Source: Thermococci archaeon | Lineage (GTDB): Archaea > Methanobacteriota_B > Thermococci > Methanofastidiosales > B48-G16 | DNA: 6,015 nucleotides | Assembly (NCBI GenBank): GCA_003660605.1 | Contig: QMUN01000056.1 | Coordinates: forward strand, 1 to 6,015 | Reading direction: 5' to 3' | In this document: positions 1 through 5,002 of the stretch, one piece after another | How the letters are laid out: every line of letters starts with the position of its first letter | Numbering within the stretch: the stretch's first letter is position 1 | Made by a program: the position numbers and the translations under genes | The notes under the pieces: model-generated | What the model was told of the DNA's origin: nothing | Databases searched by the model: none | What the model saw: only the letters and a program-made list of their open reading frames with translations

Positions 1-10
1 ATGCCATACC

Positions 11-18
11 TTTATAAA
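11..18 (+). promoter_or_regulatory. TATA box of the arsR-type gene
   Basis: TTTATAAA lies 39-46 nt before the ATG at 57. An archaeal start site about 26 nt beyond the centre of the box would fall near position 41, giving a leader of roughly 16 nt. That leader holds AGGTAGATC (46-54), a near match to the AGGTGATC that pairs with the 16S rRNA tail. The box is itself palindromic, so its direction is inferred from the gene that follows. Confidence 0.5.
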
Positions 19-26
19 CTTTGTGG

Positions 27-44
27 TTTCAAAATAAATTGAAA
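27..44. promoter_or_regulatory. Candidate operator: TTTCAA-N6-TTGAAA palindrome
   Basis: Two perfect 6-bp arms (27-32 and 39-44) flank a 6-bp spacer, just downstream of the TATA box and over the predicted transcription start of the arsR-type gene. ArsR-family dimers bind imperfect palindromes of about this size in their own promoters, and a site here would block polymerase in an archaeon. The link to this regulator is inference, since AT-rich DNA yields short palindromes by chance. Confidence 0.4.
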
Positions 45-56
45 TAGGTAGATCGT

Positions 57-383
57 ATGGAAGTTCCCGATATTATAAAAAAAGATGTAGAAAAAAAAGG
101 AGGGCTAGAAGGAATAATCAATCTCTTGGCAGTGGAGGATAAGATAATACAGAAGAGCAAAATCCATCATGCTCTTTCAGACCCATTGAGAATGAAGATA
201 TTGAACCTTCTAATAATCCAGCCTCTCTGTGTCTGCCTCATAAAAGAAGCTATCGACATGCCTGATTCAAAACTTTCCTACCATCTTTCCGTATTAAAGG
301 AATGCGGTCTCATTGAAGGGAAAAGGAGGAGGAACTGGATTATATATCATGCCACTAAATTAGGGAAAGAATATAAAGTTTGA
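57..383 (+). CDS. ArsR-family winged-helix transcriptional regulator
   Basis: A 108-residue DNA-binding protein, probably a dimeric metal- or redox-responsive repressor. After an N-terminal helix of about 30 residues comes the family signature ALSDPLRMKIL (39-49), then PLCVCLI (56-62), which aligns with the ELCVCDL metal-site helix of ArsR/SmtB repressors. The recognition helix is SKLSYHLSVLKECGLI (71-86), followed by a basic wing (89-100, KRRRNWIIYHAT). Cys58 and Cys60 keep the CXC pair of arsenite and cadmium/zinc sensors. The third ligand three residues on in E. coli-plasmid ArsR is Lys63 here, and Cys83 in the recognition helix is the only other cysteine. No efflux pump, reductase or metal-transport gene is next to it in the window. 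The next gene on this strand is priS, separated by a terminator-like hairpin, so the target may lie to the left of the window or be its own promoter. The family call is solid. The inducer is unknown. Confidence 0.88.
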   Translation: MEVPDIIKKDVEKKGGLEGIINLLAVEDKIIQKSKIHHALSDPLRMKILNLLIIQPLCVCLIKEAIDMPDSKLSYHLSVLKECGLIEGKRRRNWIIYHATKLGKEYKV

Positions 384-391
384 GTGAGATG

Positions 392-414
392 AGGTTGCTT
401 TTCACAACCTTTTT
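392..414 (+). terminator. Hairpin plus T-run after the arsR-type gene
   Basis: AGGTTG (392-397) pairs perfectly with CAACCT (405-410) across a 7-nt loop, and the run TTTTT (410-414) follows at once. It starts nine bases after the TGA stop of the regulator. Archaeal termination relies mainly on the T-run, so the hairpin may be secondary. The T-run is also part of the TATA-like box of priS. Confidence 0.5.
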
Positions 415-417
415 ATC
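409..417 (+). promoter_or_regulatory. TATA-like box of priS
   Basis: CTTTTTATC is centred about 25 nt before the priS ATG at 438. That spacing would put the transcription start on or next to the start codon. There is no Shine-Dalgarno match in the 20 bases before the ATG, which fits a leaderless mRNA. The box is a moderate match to the archaeal consensus. Confidence 0.5.
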
Positions 418-437
418 CTCTTTCAAAGAATATAATT

Positions 438-1337
438 ATGGAATTCAAAGAAGCCACATTGGAAGAAAGGCACATGTACTATAAAAAAGAATGGAAGATA
501 AAGGATCTTCCTGATTTTCTTATCGATTCTTTGAAATACAGAGAGTTCTGTTTTGATCATGACGGAAATGGTCCAAAGGACAGGTATGAAACCTTTAACT
601 CTGTTAGGGATTTCGAGAGATTTATGAAAATAAAAGCGCCGTACGCAGCTTACTCTTCTATTTCATATTATAAAAAGCCGGGAAAAAGAGAGAATTGGAT
701 GAAAGCTGAGATAGTTTTCGATATAGATGCAAAAGATCTTAAGGTGAGGAGATGTGATTGTACTCCTGGAAATATATGTGAGATATGTCTGGGAGATGCA
801 AAGGAGTTGGCTTTAACTATTATAGATTCATTAAGATCAAATTTTGATCTTAAAAACATATTTTTGGTCTATTCGGGAAGGGGGTATCATATAAGAGTTC
901 TGGATGAAGAGGCACTCTATATTGAAGATAGAAGCAAAATTTTTGATTATGTGACAGCTTCGCATGTACCCAAAGATCTATTCATGTTACATGGATATCC
1001 AGAAGTTTTCAGGAGAATGTTTGCCTTCACATTTTCGAGGATAAAGGACATAAGAAGTAAAGAAATTTTGAAGAACAGAGATGAGATAATAAAGAGACTT
1101 CTTGACAGAAGAATAGATTTCCTGGACTGTGTTGGGGAAAGTACGAAAAGGAGGATCCTTAAAAATGTGGCAGAGATAAATGCAGGATTGGCGGATGGAA
1201 AGGTAACAATAGACACCAAAAGAATACTGAGACTCCCCTCTTCTTTACACTCCAAAGTTTCCATGATCTGCAAGCTTGTAAAAAACTGGGAAAGTTTTGA
1301 TCCTCTCAAAGAAGCAGTTCCAAAGTTCAGGACTTAA
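438..1337 (+). CDS. priS: DNA primase small (catalytic) subunit PriS
   Basis: The catalytic half of the archaeal/eukaryotic-type primase, which with PriL makes the primers that start DNA replication. The AEP-superfamily landmarks are in order: REF (35-37) with Arg49 downstream, FDIDAKD (94-100) carrying the metal-binding Asp95 and Asp97, a zinc-knuckle region with Cys106, Cys108, Cys114 and Cys117, the SGRGYHIRV nucleotide-binding motif (146-154) with His151, and the late IDTKRILRLPSSLH segment (258-271) with the third catalytic Asp259 and conserved Arg265 and His271. At 299 residues it is shorter than the roughly 330-350 of well-studied archaeal PriS. The shortening lies in the helical region between about 170 and 255 and at the C-terminus, while every catalytic motif is kept. 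The ATG is supported by the N-terminal match to the family and by a TATA-like box placed for leaderless transcription. priL is not in the window. The gene runs into the convergent neighbour with an 11-bp overlap. Confidence 0.95.
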   Translation: MEFKEATLEERHMYYKKEWKIKDLPDFLIDSLKYREFCFDHDGNGPKDRYETFNSVRDFERFMKIKAPYAAYSSISYYKKPGKRENWMKAEIVFDIDAKDLKVRRCDCTPGNICEICLGDAKELALTIIDSLRSNFDLKNIFLVYSGRGYHIRVLDEEALYIEDRSKIFDYVTASHVPKDLFMLHGYPEVFRRMFAFTFSRIKDIRSKEILKNRDEIIKRLLDRRIDFLDCVGESTKRRILKNVAEINAGLADGKVTIDTKRILRLPSSLHSKVSMICKLVKNWESFDPLKEAVPKFRT

Positions 1338-1800
1338 AAACTCTCTTATTCTCAAATTTATAAAGAAGTCTTTCTACATTTATATGATCCGCATTTATTT
1401 TTTTTAGTAACTCCTCTCTATTGAGTTCGCTTTTAAACACTACTCTATTTTCCAATAAACAGTCTTCATTTATCTCTTTCGATATATCCAGCTGTGATTT
1501 ATCAAGTCTCACCACGCTTATTTCACATTCTTTGTATAAATTATCCATTTCGTTAAAAACATCATCTCTGATAGTTCTTATCTTCCTTTCTATCTCTACC
1601 TTTTCCGCCGCGATAATTCTCCCATTTTCTATAAGAAAATAGTAATCGTCATGTGTGTCATGAGGAGTTGTACCAAATATCCTGATATATCCGGAAAAAC
1701 TGCCGTCAATACCTAAGTGTTTATTTTTTAAATCTTTGATATTCAGATTGAAATTTTTTTCTTCGAACCTTGTCTTGATCCAGCCTTTTGGCATGTACAT
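1327..1800 (-). CDS. Uncharacterised 157-residue protein, possibly DUF2226/PATAN-like N-terminus
   Basis: I do not recognise this protein with certainty. Residues 33-43 (GSFSGYIRIFG) followed by 51-69 (DDYYFLIENGRIIAAEKVE) resemble the 'F-x-G-x-[IL]-x-[IV] ... L-x-x-x-G-x-I-x-A-A' beta-strand pattern of archaeal DUF2226 proteins and the bacterial PATAN/DUF4388 domain, which are small protein-interaction or sensory modules. The rest (about 70-157) is charged and predicted mostly helical, with no catalytic motif, transmembrane segment or signal peptide. The start codon sits where a leaderless transcript from the TATA box at 1821-1830 would begin. An alternative ATG two codons in (MPKGW...) cannot be excluded. 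The gene is transcribed separately from ftsY, judging by the 78-nt gap and its own promoter. It is convergent with priS and overlaps its last 11 bases. That this is a real gene is likely, but its function is unknown. Confidence 0.75.
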   Translation of the reverse strand: MYMPKGWIKTRFEEKNFNLNIKDLKNKHLGIDGSFSGYIRIFGTTPHDTHDDYYFLIENGRIIAAEKVEIERKIRTIRDDVFNEMDNLYKECEISVVRLDKSQLDISKEINEDCLLENRVVFKSELNREELLKKINADHINVERLLYKFENKRVFKS

Positions 1801-1820
1801 ACTAAATATAAAACAGCCTG

Positions 1821-1830
1821 TATATTTAAA
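1821..1830 (-). promoter_or_regulatory. TATA box of the 157-residue gene
   Basis: On the minus strand this reads TTTAAATATA. It is centred about 25-26 nt before the ATG at 1800, so transcription would begin at the start codon. No ribosome-binding site precedes that ATG, which agrees with a leaderless mRNA, as for priS. Confidence 0.55.
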
Positions 1831-1843
1831 CTTTTTTAATCCA

Positions 1844-1882
1844 TACGAAAAGAAATAAAGTTATTATTAACTTTCCAGTTAA
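1844..1882 (-). terminator. Possible terminator of the ftsY operon
   Basis: Read on the minus strand, TTAACT-N4-AGTTAA (1882-1867) spans the ftsY TAA stop. T-rich stretches (ACTTTATTTCTTTTCG, about 1859-1844) follow. The stem is six weak A/T-rich pairs, so the T-rich tract is the more credible termination signal in an archaeon. A further AGTTA at 1859-1863 on the plus strand could pair with the same TAACT. Confidence 0.35.
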
Positions 1883-2763
1883 AAAAGATTTTTTATGAAC
1901 AATTCAGGATCGAATGGCTCCAGATCATCATAACTCTGCCCAGTTCCAATATACAGAATGGGCTTCTTGGTGGCGAATGTGATCGAGAGAGCACCTCCTC
2001 CTCTTGCGTCTGCATCTATCTTTGTCAGGATAGAACAATCGATCCCGATTTCATTAAATTTTTCAGCCTGTTCAACGAGGGAGTTCCCTGCAAGAGCATC
2101 TCCTACAAATATTGTTAGATCAGGTTTTACTACCCTCTTTATTTTTTTAACTTCTTCTATTAGATTTTTATTTGTTTCAGACCTTCCAGCTGTATCTATC
2201 ATCACAAGATCGATATTTCTTGCTTCCGCATGTTTTATAGCGTCAAATGCTACAGCTGCTGGGTCTCCACCGTATCTATGTTTGATAGTTTTTATTCCAA
2301 TATTTTCAGCATGTTTCTCTAATTGCTCTATAGACCCTGCTCTGAACGTATCCGACGCTGAGAAAACAACAGAAAATCCTTTCTTTTTTAATATATTCCC
2401 AAGTTTTGCGATAGTGGTAGTTTTTCCAGTGCCGTTAAAACCTACAAACATTATTACAAATGGTTTTTTTGTTTTTATCTTTTCAATTAAATCAATCTTC
2501 TCTGAACTGAGTATCTCTTTTACAGCTTCTTTTAAGGAACCCTCTATAAAAGCTTTTTTATTATCCAGTAAGCCTATTTTTTTTCCAGAGAGATCTTTTT
2601 TGAGAATTTCTTTTATCTCTTCAGTGACTTTAATTGAGACATCATTTTGAAGCAAAATTAGTTCCAGTTCGAAAACGATCGAGTCTATATCCTTATCGGA
2701 GATAGCTTTTTGATTTACACTCTGAAGAAATGTATCCAATCTACTTTTTAGAGAATTGAACAT
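1879..2763 (-). CDS. ftsY: Signal recognition particle receptor FtsY
   Basis: The SRP-receptor GTPase, which docks the SRP-ribosome complex at the membrane and releases the nascent chain to the translocon. The N domain is a helical bundle (about 1-90), followed by the G domain with GFNGTGKTT (108-116, P-loop), DTFRAGS (138-144), DTAGR (190-194), TKID (247-250, guanine specificity) and the closing GTGQSYDDLEPF (273-284). DTFRAGSIEQL marks it as FtsY rather than SRP54, which also carries a C-terminal M domain that is absent here. I chose the ATG at 2763, giving 294 residues. A longer reading frame from 2817 would add 18 residues with no family resemblance and run back into pfdA, whereas MFNSLKSRL is a usual archaeal FtsY start and lies four bases after the pfdA stop. 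GTGAGAGG just before it supplies a weak ribosome-binding site. There is almost no acidic A domain. It is the last gene of the nine-gene run, and srp54 does not follow. Confidence 0.95.
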   Translation of the reverse strand: MFNSLKSRLDTFLQSVNQKAISDKDIDSIVFELELILLQNDVSIKVTEEIKEILKKDLSGKKIGLLDNKKAFIEGSLKEAVKEILSSEKIDLIEKIKTKKPFVIMFVGFNGTGKTTTIAKLGNILKKKGFSVVFSASDTFRAGSIEQLEKHAENIGIKTIKHRYGGDPAAVAFDAIKHAEARNIDLVMIDTAGRSETNKNLIEEVKKIKRVVKPDLTIFVGDALAGNSLVEQAEKFNEIGIDCSILTKIDADARGGGALSITFATKKPILYIGTGQSYDDLEPFDPELFIKNLF

Positions 2764-2767
2764 CCTC

Positions 2768-3157
2768 TCACTTCTGCTTTCTGAGCTCTTTATCCACAGC
2801 TGCAAGATCATTTTCAATTTTTGAGAGATTTTCCCTTGTATGCATGAGCATTTTTCTTATATTTTCAGCATTTTCATCCAATTTGGACAGCGATTCTTCT
2901 ACAGAGGCTTCCTTTGAAACTCCTCCCCCTATATTGATTGTAACGCTATCCAAATTTTTAAGTTCGGTTTCTATGAAGCACCCTCCCCCTATAGGTACCA
3001 ATAACTCTCCTTTCCCCACCTTTTTTAATTCTTCTAAGGTATTTTTCGCTATCAAAGTTTCTGTCAGTCTTTCTTCCAAGATTGCTATGTTTTTTACAAT
3101 GATCTCACCCTGTTCCTTCAGATATGCAAACTTTACGAGCAGATCGTTTTTATTCAT
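2768..3157 (-). CDS. pfdA: Prefoldin subunit alpha
   Basis: The alpha subunit of the jellyfish-shaped hexameric chaperone (two alpha, four beta) that holds unfolded proteins and passes them to the group II chaperonin in the cytosol. The 129-residue layout is typical: an N-terminal coiled-coil helix (about 1-47), the beta-hairpin core with LVPIGGGCFIETEL (53-66) and VTINIGGGVS (72-81) that makes the hexamer barrel, then a second coiled-coil helix (about 84-129) rich in Lys and Glu. The ATG overlaps the stop of the LX gene in an ATGA (3154-3157), so translation is probably coupled. A good ribosome-binding site (GAGGAGAGG, 3171-3163) lies inside the LX gene. Its own TGA is four bases from ftsY. 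The beta subunit gene is not in the window. Confidence 0.95.
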   Translation of the reverse strand: MNKNDLLVKFAYLKEQGEIIVKNIAILEERLTETLIAKNTLEELKKVGKGELLVPIGGGCFIETELKNLDSVTINIGGGVSKEASVEESLSKLDENAENIRKMLMHTRENLSKIENDLAAVDKELRKQK

Positions 3158-3336
3158 TCTTTCCTCTCCTCTATTTTAATTATCTCTATATTGCATCTCT
3201 TGACCCTGTGCCTGCTTCCTATGTCGCAGTACACTTTTTCTATAACACTCTTTTCATTCATTCCATTAAATATCTTTGTGAACTTCTGCATCTTATCTCC
3301 CATCTTGAATTTCCCATGTATTTCAAAGCTTTTCAT
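3154..3336 (-). CDS. rpl18a: Large-subunit ribosomal protein L18Ae (LX)
   Basis: A small archaeal 50S protein (LX, related to half of eukaryotic L18A/eL20). The match rests on the N-terminal strand FEIHGKFKMGDKMQKFTK (4-21), the middle VIEKVYCDIGSRHRVKR (31-47) with the family's IGSRHRVKR core, and a short I/E/K-rich tail. I set the start at the ATG at 3336, giving 60 residues. A TTG at 3366 is in frame but would overlap aIF6 by 20 bases and add a cysteine-containing extension not seen in the family, while GAGGG (3346-3342) is well placed five bases before the ATG. The stop codon overlaps the pfdA start by four bases. Confidence 0.93.
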   Translation of the reverse strand: MKSFEIHGKFKMGDKMQKFTKIFNGMNEKSVIEKVYCDIGSRHRVKRCNIEIIKIEERKE

Positions 3337-3341
3337 ATTAT

Positions 3342-3346
3342 CCCTC
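3342..3346 (-). promoter_or_regulatory. Ribosome-binding site that fixes the LX start
   Basis: GAGGG lies directly after the aIF6 TAA stop and five bases before the ATG at 3336. It supports that codon over the in-frame TTG ten codons upstream. Confidence 0.6.
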
Positions 3347-3988
3347 TTAAAACAGTATATCTTCAATCTTATTTATCTCCGGTCCTGTACTTAAATTACC
3401 GACTAATGCCCCTTTTGTATTGGCTAATGCGCATATGCCAAGATAGTAAACTCCTCTGTTTGCACTTCCTATATCTACCTCCACTTTTAAAGCTTTTTCC
3501 AATTCGGCTACCATCTCTGAAAGAGAAGGATGTACAAGAGATCCATTATTTGTACATAACCCCATACTTCCAAAATTATTAGAATCAAATACAAAAGTTT
3601 CAACATCCAGTGTATCCTCTATTAATTTGGCTTCCCTTTTTAATTTTCTGCTTATAACGGCACCTTTATCATTGCAAAGTATCATATTTCCAAGAGCTGT
3701 GAATTTTGTGGATAGAATCCCTATCTTTATATCAAATTTTTTAAGCTTACTGATCTCATAATCCTCTACATTGTATGGAAGCACAACTCCGTTTGAGTTC
3801 CCTGCGGTGAGGATGCCAATTAAATTTGTTCTTGCTATCGTCGTAAGAAACACTTCTGTAGATAATGTATCTTCTACAATTTTTTTCTTTTCCTCTGTAA
3901 AATCTACAGAAAGAAGCGTTATTTCTTCATTTGTAATGCCAAAAGCTCCTATATAGGGATTTCTTTCAATTTCTAATTTCTTTATCAT
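3347..3988 (-). CDS. eif6: Translation initiation factor aIF6
   Basis: An anti-association factor that binds the large ribosomal subunit near L14 and the sarcin-ricin loop, keeping it from joining the small subunit too early; it also acts in subunit maturation. The 213-residue length is close to the 220-230 usual in archaea. The N-terminus has NPYIGAF (10-16). The pentein fold shows as internal repeats whose turns carry an N-x-x-G or NNG signature at NSNG (64-67), NDKG (106-109), TNNG (146-149) and NTKG (190-193), about 40 residues apart. LVHP (151-154) is also a family mark. The ATG is one base after the rpl31e stop, with no strong ribosome-binding site, so it is probably translated by termination-reinitiation. 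LX follows 10 bases later. The order rpl39e-rpl31e-aIF6-LX is a conserved archaeal cluster. Confidence 0.97.
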   Translation of the reverse strand: MIKKLEIERNPYIGAFGITNEEITLLSVDFTEEKKKIVEDTLSTEVFLTTIARTNLIGILTAGNSNGVVLPYNVEDYEISKLKKFDIKIGILSTKFTALGNMILCNDKGAVISRKLKREAKLIEDTLDVETFVFDSNNFGSMGLCTNNGSLVHPSLSEMVAELEKALKVEVDIGSANRGVYYLGICALANTKGALVGNLSTGPEINKIEDILF

Positions 3989-3989
3989 A

Positions 3990-4256
3990 TCATTCAGCGA
4001 GATAGGCAGTTGCTATTTCCTCTTCATCTTTTTCTTCTTTTTTAACTCTGACCCTCAATTTTGATGGCGGTTTTTCTATGCCCCTTTCCCAGATTTTCTC
4101 ATTCAATTTAGAGTCTATCTTTATATTTTCAGTCTTTGTGTGCCTTCTCAGGAATCCCTTTAACTCTCTTAAAGCTCTCGGGCTCCTCTTTTTTCTCTGC
4201 GTTCTTTTGGCTTTTCTCAAAGGAATACTGTAAACTCTTTCTTCTCCAGATTTCAT
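3990..4256 (-). CDS. rpl31e: Large-subunit ribosomal protein L31e
   Basis: An 88-residue 50S protein that lies near the peptide exit tunnel in archaeal and eukaryotic ribosomes. Recognised by ERVYSIPLRKA (6-16), the basic helix RSPRALRELKGFLRRH (24-39), KIDSKLNEKIWERGIEKPPSKLRVRV (46-71) with the family's LNE-IW-RGIEKPP core, and an acidic C-terminus (73-80). The ATG is preceded by AGGTGAG, a strong ribosome-binding site that contains the TGA stop of rpl39e, so the two genes are very tightly coupled. The stop is one base before the aIF6 ATG. Confidence 0.96.
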   Translation of the reverse strand: MKSGEERVYSIPLRKAKRTQRKKRSPRALRELKGFLRRHTKTENIKIDSKLNEKIWERGIEKPPSKLRVRVKKEEKDEEEIATAYLAE

Positions 4257-4259
4257 AAA

Positions 4260-4266
4260 CTCACCT
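4260..4266 (-). promoter_or_regulatory. Ribosome-binding site of rpl31e that includes the rpl39e stop
   Basis: AGGTGAG is followed by TTT and the ATG at 4256. Its TGA (4263-4261) is the stop codon of rpl39e, and AGG is that gene's last codon. A ribosome ending rpl39e therefore sits on the start site of rpl31e. Confidence 0.75.
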
Positions 4267-4416
4267 TTTTAAACTAGTTCTTCTCCAATTCCTTCTCTTT
4301 GGATGAGTTCTAACATGTAATCTTGTTTTGACCCATACCCAAACAGGGACTCTCCTATTCTGTCTCAATGCCTTTCCTAACCTCAGTTTTTTACCGAGTG
4401 GCTTATTTCTTGCCAT
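4261..4416 (-). CDS. rpl39e: Large-subunit ribosomal protein L39e
   Basis: A 51-residue, very basic protein with little tertiary structure that lines the exit tunnel of the archaeal/eukaryotic large subunit. My own reading of the minus strand gives [16 protein letters not shown] (1-16), [17 protein letters not shown] (21-37) and a basic end [14 protein letters not shown] (38-51), a full-length match to the family from MARNKP at the start to the RRNWRR tail. The first 34 bases overlap the end of the PP-loop ATPase gene in another frame. The start is fixed by a near-perfect ribosome-binding site five bases before the ATG, and by the family N-terminus. The TGA stop is inside the ribosome-binding site of rpl31e, four bases before its ATG. 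It is shorter than many ORF cut-offs and could easily be missed. Confidence 0.97.
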   Translation of the reverse strand: MARNKPLGKKLRLGKALRQNRRVPVWVWVKTRLHVRTHPKRRNWRRTSLKR

Positions 4417-5000
4417 TCCGCATCACCTCTCCAGCCAAGAACTCTCGTATGTTCATGTGCCGGGAATATATTCTCTGCTCTGTCACCTAAAAAAATTCTT
4501 GCCTCTGTTTCGTAATCGGCTGTCTTTTTTTCACTGCTGTTATACGTTTCTATTATAAATAGTTTATTCGCCAGATACCTTAACGTTTTATAACCAATAC
4601 CCTGCAGTGGAGATATATACTCCACCCCATATCTATCCTCAAGACTCCTGATCTCATTGAACTCAAGTTTTGGTGTTCTGTCATCTCTCCTTGATCCATC
4701 ACAGATCACTTTATAATCCTTTGCAAGCTCCTCTATCACTTCTCTGTGGATATATTTAATCCCTTTTGAAGGATATCCGTCTTCTAATGTTATCCTTGAT
4801 CCCTCTTTTAGTATCCTTTCATCCATCCTCATTACTCTGTGTGCGTATCCCAGATTTTCCGATGTCTCTTTTGCCAGTCTCCAGTTTTCACTGTACCCGA
4901 ATGTTATCGTAATAGTTTTCACTTCATAGCCAAGTTTTTTGAGTATGAAGGCAGATAAAGAACTATCCTTTCCGCCGCTGAACAGCAGATTCGCTTCCAT
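4383..5000 (-). CDS. PP-loop ATP-pyrophosphatase-type enzyme (adenine nucleotide alpha hydrolase), substrate unknown
   Basis: A 205-residue member of the PP-loop (alpha-hydrolase) superfamily, whose enzymes activate a substrate by adenylation and release pyrophosphate in tRNA thiolation, amidation, asparagine synthesis and similar reactions. The PP-loop is SGGKDSS (8-14) after a short strand. A Rossmann-type alternation follows, with [10 protein letters not shown] (101-110) and SPLQGIG (130-136) at the positions where family members bind the substrate and nucleotide. The C-terminal DYETEAR (162-168) and HEHTRVLGW (182-190) look like conserved, family-specific motifs. The only cysteine is Cys100, so the CxxC pairs of TtcA- or Ncs6-type thiolases are missing, which argues against persulfide-based tRNA thiolation. 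A Dph6-like amidase is another possibility, but I cannot establish it. It sits between the PDCD5-like gene (two bases upstream) and rpl39e (34-nt overlap), inside a ribosomal operon, which suggests a role in tRNA, rRNA or a translation factor. The fold is clear and the function is not. Confidence 0.88.
   Translation of the reverse strand: MEANLLFSGGKDSSLSAFILKKLGYEVKTITITFGYSENWRLAKETSENLGYAHRVMRMDERILKEGSRITLEDGYPSKGIKYIHREVIEELAKDYKVICDGSRRDDRTPKLEFNEIRSLEDRYGVEYISPLQGIGYKTLRYLANKLFIIETYNSSEKKTADYETEARIFLGDRAENIFPAHEHTRVLGWRGDAEWQEISHSVKN
4422..4432 (-). promoter_or_regulatory. Near-perfect Shine-Dalgarno for rpl39e inside the upstream gene
   Basis: GGAGAGGTGAT lies within the last codons of the PP-loop gene, five bases before the rpl39e ATG at 4416. 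It matches the AGGAGGTGAT complement of the 16S rRNA tail in all but one base. It is among the strongest sites in the window, as suits a small ribosomal protein needed in large amounts. Confidence 0.8.
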
Positions 5001-5002
5001 TT

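Noticed and set aside
53..60. TCGTATGG here and on the minus strand at 1848-1841
   Set aside because: A shared 8-mer in 6 kb is expected by chance often enough. The two copies have different positions relative to their genes.
1958..2650. Long open frame on the plus strand opposite ftsY (230 codons)
   Set aside because: It is antisense to a clear FtsY reading frame, has no recognisable domain and has no ribosome-binding site or promoter. It follows from codon bias of the real gene.
2764..2817. ftsY start 18 codons further upstream
   Set aside because: The extension would overlap pfdA, has no FtsY-like residues, and the internal ATG at 2763 lies four bases after the pfdA stop with a usual family N-terminus.
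3337..3366. TTG start for the LX protein
   Set aside because: It would overlap aIF6 and add ten residues foreign to the family. The ATG at 3336 has a well-spaced GAGGG.
3124..3582. Open frame on the plus strand opposite LX and aIF6
   Set aside because: The opposite strand encodes two well-matched proteins. The translation is a low-information mix of Leu, Tyr, Phe and Pro.
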